Of a DNA stretch of 64,000 bases, positions 59,291-64,000 are shown piece by piece (the first letter of the stretch is position 1; each line of letters begins with the position of its first letter). A model generated the notes under the pieces. That model saw only the letters and a list, made by a program, of their open reading frames with translations, was not told the DNA's origin and did not search any database. The stretch covers positions 1,488,001 to 1,552,000 of the forward strand of contig JARFIW010000884.1 of the NCBI GenBank assembly GCA_036346225.1, read 5' to 3'. Source of the DNA: Platerodrilus igneus. Lineage: Eukaryota; Arthropoda; Insecta; Coleoptera; Lycidae. The translations under genes and the position numbers were made by a program.

Positions 59291-60127
59291 TTCGAAATGG
59301 TGTATGATGATATTTAATATATATTATACAGGACTTATTCTGTTAATTGATCAGCAATAAAATGTGGTACGGTGTTTAAGAAAGGTGATCTTGAAAGATT
59401 TTGTTCTTGAAATTAACCTGTTTTACGATACTAATAAACAGTGTGGGGACGGTATAAATTTTGTCTTTTAAGTTTCGTTTACGTATGTAAAAATTTTAAA
59501 TTATAAAAAAAATTTTGGTATTGTATGGAATATTTGATATTTTGGGAAATGTTTGATATTATTCCAATGACACCGAAGGTAGGCCCTTTAACAAGTTGAT
59601 TTTCAATTGTATGATATTAGTAAATAAGATGAAATTATAATTTAGACGGTATGCAAAGCCTAGTTGATCATTTCAAATTGAGCTAGTAATTGAAAGATGG
59701 AAAATAATTTTTATAATGAACTTGCTTTGTACAATTACCTAATATGTGTATTTAATAGTTGGCATATAGCTGTAAATTTGAGCGTCGTCTTCTGAATATA
59801 TCTGACATAAGTCAAAAACTTGACACTGTCAAATGTAATTGACAAAAATGCCAAACGTAATTAATAGTTGAGTTGATGTATAGTGGTAGGGTACATGATT
59901 TAGATTTGTCTATCTTTCCAATTGAAATCACCAGTTCCGGAGGCTCAATTGGTTAGCGCGTAGACGATCATAGTCTAAGGATACAGGTTTGAATCTTGTG
60001 TTTTAGAAGCAACTTATTTTTAAAAAAATTATTAAAAAACATTTTTATTAAATTTTTAAGAAATTCCTTATTTTCCACGGGTTGAGAGGTGGGTACACTA
60101 TAATGTCACACAGTTGATTGTGGATTA
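59291..60127. other. no gene recognised apart from a tRNA-like relic
   Basis: A+T-rich sequence between the RTE element and the hAT relic. Confidence 0.4.
59936..60005 (+). tRNA. tRNA-like pseudogene or SINE head
   Basis: GGCTCAATTGGTTAGCGCGT resembles a tRNA D-arm with A box, TAGAC/GTCTA can form an anticodon stem with a 7-nt loop (GATCATA), and CAGGTTTGAATCTTG resembles a T-arm with B box. The loop lacks the invariant T before the anticodon and the acceptor stem does not pair, so it is unlikely to be functional. Confidence 0.45.
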
Positions 60128-61515
60128 ATGTCTCAAAGAAAGGAAATACGACCGTGGTTATTGGTCGGAATATCTGAAGATGGATTTCATAGAAAATATT
60201 GTTATTAAACAAAAAACCCAATGTGTTTATTATGTAATAAAACACTATCTAACGAGGCAGTGAAACCAAGTCGATTGCAAAAACATCTATCTCTCTGCAA
60301 AGTATCCATATGATAAGAACAATCCCATTGAATATTTTCAGGAATTATATAAAAAATTGCAAAATCGTTCAACAATCATTGCATCATTTAAAAAACAAAA
60401 TGCAACGAACGAAAATGGATTGATTGCCTCTTGTCGCATATCACAATTAATAATTGTAAAAAGCAGTAAAAGCTATAATATTGATAAAACATTAACAATA
60501 CCTTCAATTCCCTTGTAATTGTATGAGTCTACCGATACAACAATATCGCTTTATTTATAGTACATGCACGTTTTTTCGATGAAAATGATATATTACGAGA
60601 AGAAATGTTAGTCGCGATTAATCTTATTATAGAGGTACAACAGGCTTATCTATATTTAAAACTGTGAAATCATACTTTACAAAAAATAATATTGCTTTGA
60701 ATAATATTGTTGCATACGCTACTGATGAAGCACTAGCAATGGTAGGCTGCTATCGTGGATTTATTGCTTTTCTGAAAGTTGAAGTTACAAATGTTTTATA
60801 TATTAATTGTATGGTGCACGATTAACATCTTGTACGAAAAAATTCTAGTGAAAGTCTCCATTCATCATTAAGTATAATAATTCGAATTGTAAACAAAATA
60901 AAATTCAATGCCAAAAATGATACAATGTTTCGACAGCTGTGCCATAGGTTGTCATAGTGTTGTGTCATTATTTATTGACAAACTTGAACTCCATTATCAT
61001 AATCTATTGAAGACATCATTTTCTATTAGCTTCTTGAAATATCATCTATGAAGGATGGTGTAACTCCAGAGGATATTGAAAGATTTAGTAGCCACTTTAA
61101 CGAACTTAAATCTAATATGAAAAAACGATTTGAAGATATTTCGAACTTACAGGCGTATGCCTGGATGAAAAAATTTTTACAGCAATTATTCGGGAAGCTT
61201 ATGCAATGTGCCAAAAAGAACTGTTAGAAATCAAATATGATGAAGAAAGTAAACACAACTTTGACAATGATGTATATGAAGACGTATGGCAAAATAAAAA
61301 AATTTCTGTCTTATATCCCAATATGTCGAAACTGATATTCAGTTTATGGATATCCTTCCCTACCTCATGTATCGTAGAATCAGGCTTTGGTGCTGTTATT
61401 CATATTATGACCAAAGAAAGGAACCGCCTGAACTTTTCTGAAAGAGGATACTTTTCAGCTATCTCTATTTTTACAATTCGATCAAAATTTTATAATTACT
61501 GGTTTCTTAAACCTT
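60128..61515 (+). pseudogene. hAT-family transposase relic, ZBED5-like
   Basis: Collinear relic broken by many stops and internal losses. Start MSQRKEIRPWLLVG at 60,128; then CLLCNKTLSNEAVKPSRLQKHL (a BED-type zinc finger, about 60,215-60,295), IASFKKQNA, a first catalytic region reading LYEST (Tyr where Asp is expected, codon 60,522-60,524), YATDEALAMVGCYRGFIAFL (second Asp, 60,724-60,726), LHSSLSIIIRIVNKIKFNA, and the C-terminal hAT dimerisation block YPNMSKLIFSLWISFPTSCI, VESGFGAVIHIMTKERNRLN (about 61,300-61,440). The order and wording match domesticated ZBED5/SCAND3-type proteins and their parent transposons. Stops at about 60,210 and 60,312, plus the Tyr change, show it is dead. The 137-codon frame at 61,206-61,619 is its surviving C-terminus. 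Confidence 0.85.
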
Positions 61516-61619
61516 TTTGTTCGAGACCCAACGTTAGACTTTGTTTTCTAATGAATAATTCTGGGTGCTGTTGTTACAAGTTTTGTCTCCAGGTGCCAAA
61601 CGCCAATATAGGCACTTAG

Positions 61620-63401
61620 GGTTACAATCAGAGATGAGCTAAATACGAAAAGTTAAAAGGTGACTACAAAATTATAGGAACACTCATAACTTGCGGGCTA
61701 AGCTTAATAATTATCTTATGCGGAGAGGCATGAGCTAGCGTCATTTGCGATTTTGTTGACCCAATAAAAATTTTTAGATTTGTTTACTGCGTTTATAAAA
61801 ATATCAACAAAAGAGACACCACAAGTGAAACGCAGAAACCTTCTGCTATAACAAAAAAATATTCATTAATAACCTACCTCATCAATGGACCCTAGACTTG
61901 AGTACATACAATGACATATCAAGCTAAACCTGAAACATAAAACAATTAAGTTATCACAGAAAGAAACACCTTGTGTCCTTACAATAAATGTGTACCCGTA
62001 CTGTCATAAATCTGTCAAACTCATTGATAAGAAAATTTAGATGTTTTAAATCATAGATATAATGTTCACTAGAGTACAAGCTCGTTTAAAAAATCAAAAG
62101 TTCTTTAAGGTATTTACTAAAAATTATCTTGGACTCCAATCGGACAGGCTGACGTGTTTGGATCACAATTAAATTACTTATCAACAACACATGTTGTATA
62201 CATATACCGTCCGAAATAATACAAAAGCTTTCATATGTTAGATATGCATTAAAATTTAATACTTTTTGATATATTCCGTTACGTATTATATTGACTTCAA
62301 AAAAAATGTGGTTATGTGAAATATAAGTTTGATAGTGTGCTGATTAAAAGACAAACTATTTGAAATACATATGAATTTATTTAATAGTAGCTTGAAAATG
62401 TCCTTTAAATAAAAAAAACCTTTTTTTGCGATTTTTTTAAAAATAAATAATTACCAAATTATGCGTCGGTCTTTTAGTTACTTTTACAAATTAAATACAG
62501 ACACTAATGTAATAACTATACATTACTGTGTAATAATTTAGCAGATCACTCGAGTTATTACGAATTGTGTTTTGTTAATAATTCAACATGATGTAATTTT
62601 TATTAAATCACATATTTGGGAAAATTTACGTATCACAACACCTTAACACATGTGTCCGTCTTCTCTTCGTAGCTAACCAAGTTTCTAATAAAAATGAATA
62701 CGAAACCTTGGAAAATACAGACATCGCTAATTTACGTATTTGGTTAATTACTTGTATACCTTTTACCCAGTGATGCAACTGAATTTCAGATTTACTAGAT
62801 ATAATTTTACAGGCGTAATATAAATTTGCTTTCTTTATGCTAACAGTCTCAGAACACACCCCGCTGCAATCACCATATTATCCATATGCTTTGTACAAAC
62901 ATCCATATTGGTTTATTATAGATGACAAGCAATTAACTTCATACACTCGTAAACAAATTACCACTAACAAATAAAACGAACTCGTAAATAATTCGTTATA
63001 CATTATTTTCGAAAACAAAAATATTTCCGGCATCACTAACACGATGTCTTACTAAAAATTTCCAAAAAAAGAAGAGCTTCTTCTTGTCGCTTCTCCCGAC
63101 TCTGTGCGCCGGCGTTAACCTTACCAGACGTACAAGCCGAAAGTGACACACTGAATACATCATTTCAGATCTACCTCAGTTCAGATGCGATAAAATTATA
63201 TCCAATAGCAAAAGTGACGAATTTTTCAATAACGTAGTGTTTAATGAATCGTTCAGTATATTCAGAGGAAATGTCAAACCAAATCTACATAATTTTAACG
63301 TAGCGATATTGTAATTATATAAAAAAATTTGCGCAAGAATTTTAATGTTATACTGTGTTTTTTCAATACTGCAAAGTAGTTTCGTTCCAATAGCTACCTT
63401 G

Positions 63402-63404
<3 letters not shown>
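61620..63404. other. no gene recognised
   Basis: A+T-rich, with no open frame, element end or RNA gene I can support. Confidence 0.4.

Positions 63405-63443
<39 letters not shown>
63405..63443. repeat. (TA)n microsatellite next to SINE copy 7
   Basis: About 19 TA dinucleotides ending 7 bp before the SINE head. Confidence 0.97.
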
Positions 63444-63448
<5 letters not shown>

Positions 63449-63450
63449 AG

Positions 63451-63744
63451 GCCACACCGTGGCGTAGTTGGTATCCGTGTGATTACTATGCCCAAGGTCC
63501 TGAATTCGAATCCCGACACGGTCCGCTTGAAAAATGGTGGACGAGTATTTTTTAATGTGACTTCGTTCGGATGAGAGGTAAAATGTAGGTCCCGTGTGCG
63601 AGTGTCGTTACGCACGTTAAAGATCTCTACTTTGCTTGGAACAGCAAGTGCTCGCCAAAATTAAAAAAATTCCAGATAAAGAAAACTCGGTTCCTGGCAA
63701 TGTAGTACCTTCGGGTGGAGCAATGAAAAATCAAATGCAATGTC
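63451..63744 (+). mobile_element. tRNA-derived SINE, copy 7
   Basis: A box TGGCGTAGTTGG (63,460-63,471) matches consensus exactly; the B box has one change (ATTCGAATC). Body: CCGCTTGAAAAATG, TTCGGATGAGAGGTAAAATG, CACGTTAAAGATCTCTAC, GGAACAGCAAG, ACCTTCGGGTGGAGCAATG. TATTATT occurs just before the head and again near 63,750, a weak candidate duplication. It lies directly beside the (TA)n tract. Confidence 0.9.
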
Positions 63745-64000
63745 TTGGTATTATTCCTTTTATTTAAGTGGAAAGACAGATCACAAATGATGCGCGGAGT
63801 CAGCCCATATATACAGTGTGTCCAACCCATCCGGGATAGTTTTGTAACTTTTTTGTTATTCAAAATATCAACTTCCTGTTTTTTAAAGTATAGGTTGCAC
63901 AGTCTAAAAATATTTTCCTCTATGTACAGGATTGCCAACTCATTGTTTTGTTTGTTTAAATGGAACACCCTATATTTGGTATCATATTCCGAGAGCCATT
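63745..64000. other. transposon-end-like strings, no gene
   Basis: ATACAGTGTGTCCAACCCAT at 63,812 and TGGAACACCCTATATT at 63,960 are in opposite orientation and about 160 bp apart, as expected of a small TIR element, but the match between them is weak. Confidence 0.35.

Noticed and set aside
59936..60005. Functional tRNA gene
   Set aside because: The acceptor stem does not pair and the anticodon loop lacks the invariant T.
1..64000. CRISPR array, operon or bacterial gene cluster
   Set aside because: No regularly spaced identical repeats and no dense coding; composition and elements are eukaryotic.

Overview
This 64 kb window is A+T-rich eukaryotic DNA with no complete host gene that I can recognise. 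The mobile-element content (Penelope-like elements, an RTE-clade non-LTR element, mariner and Tc1-like DDE transposons, a ZBED5-like hAT, and a tRNA-derived SINE family) fits an arthropod, most likely an insect with a large, repeat-rich genome. That is inference; the species cannot be fixed from the sequence. No rRNA gene, intact tRNA or CRISPR array was seen. Almost every long reading frame is a relic of a transposon or its antisense shadow.

Layout. 0-0.3 kb: C-terminal end of a Penelope-like protein. 0.7-1.7 kb: decayed DDE transposase (minus). 2.7-5.1 kb: foldback element with ~1 kb inverted arms around a GC-richer centre; one arm recurs at 22.0-22.7 kb. 8.4 kb: short Crypton-like fragment. 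9.9-11.2 kb: end-to-end mariner with TIRs and TA duplication but a dead transposase. 12.1, 24.8 and 32.7 kb: three same-orientation copies of an unrecognised repeat. 13.3-14.65 and 18.0-20.6 kb: two inverted copies of a second unrecognised repeat. 23.2-24.0 kb: near-perfect hairpin beside a nested short TIR element. 26.6-27.4 kb: second DDE transposase relic with a SINE inside it, bounded by an 11-bp duplication. 27.4-28.1 kb: a different Penelope-like relic. 36.3-41.9 kb: two Penelope-like copies fused head-to-head. 51.8-52.9 kb: non-autonomous TIR element. 55.6-59.3 kb: an RTE element plus two tandem deletion derivatives. 60.1-61.5 kb: hAT relic. Seven SINE copies are scattered from 16.3 to 63.7 kb.

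Nothing here forms an operon or pathway. The interactions visible are between elements: a SINE inside a transposase, an insertion splitting a Penelope copy, small derivatives carrying RTE 3' ends, and repeated inverted duplication. The most unusual objects are the head-to-head Penelope pair with a partial hammerhead-like motif, the foldback element with its repeated central motif, and the headed RTE derivatives.
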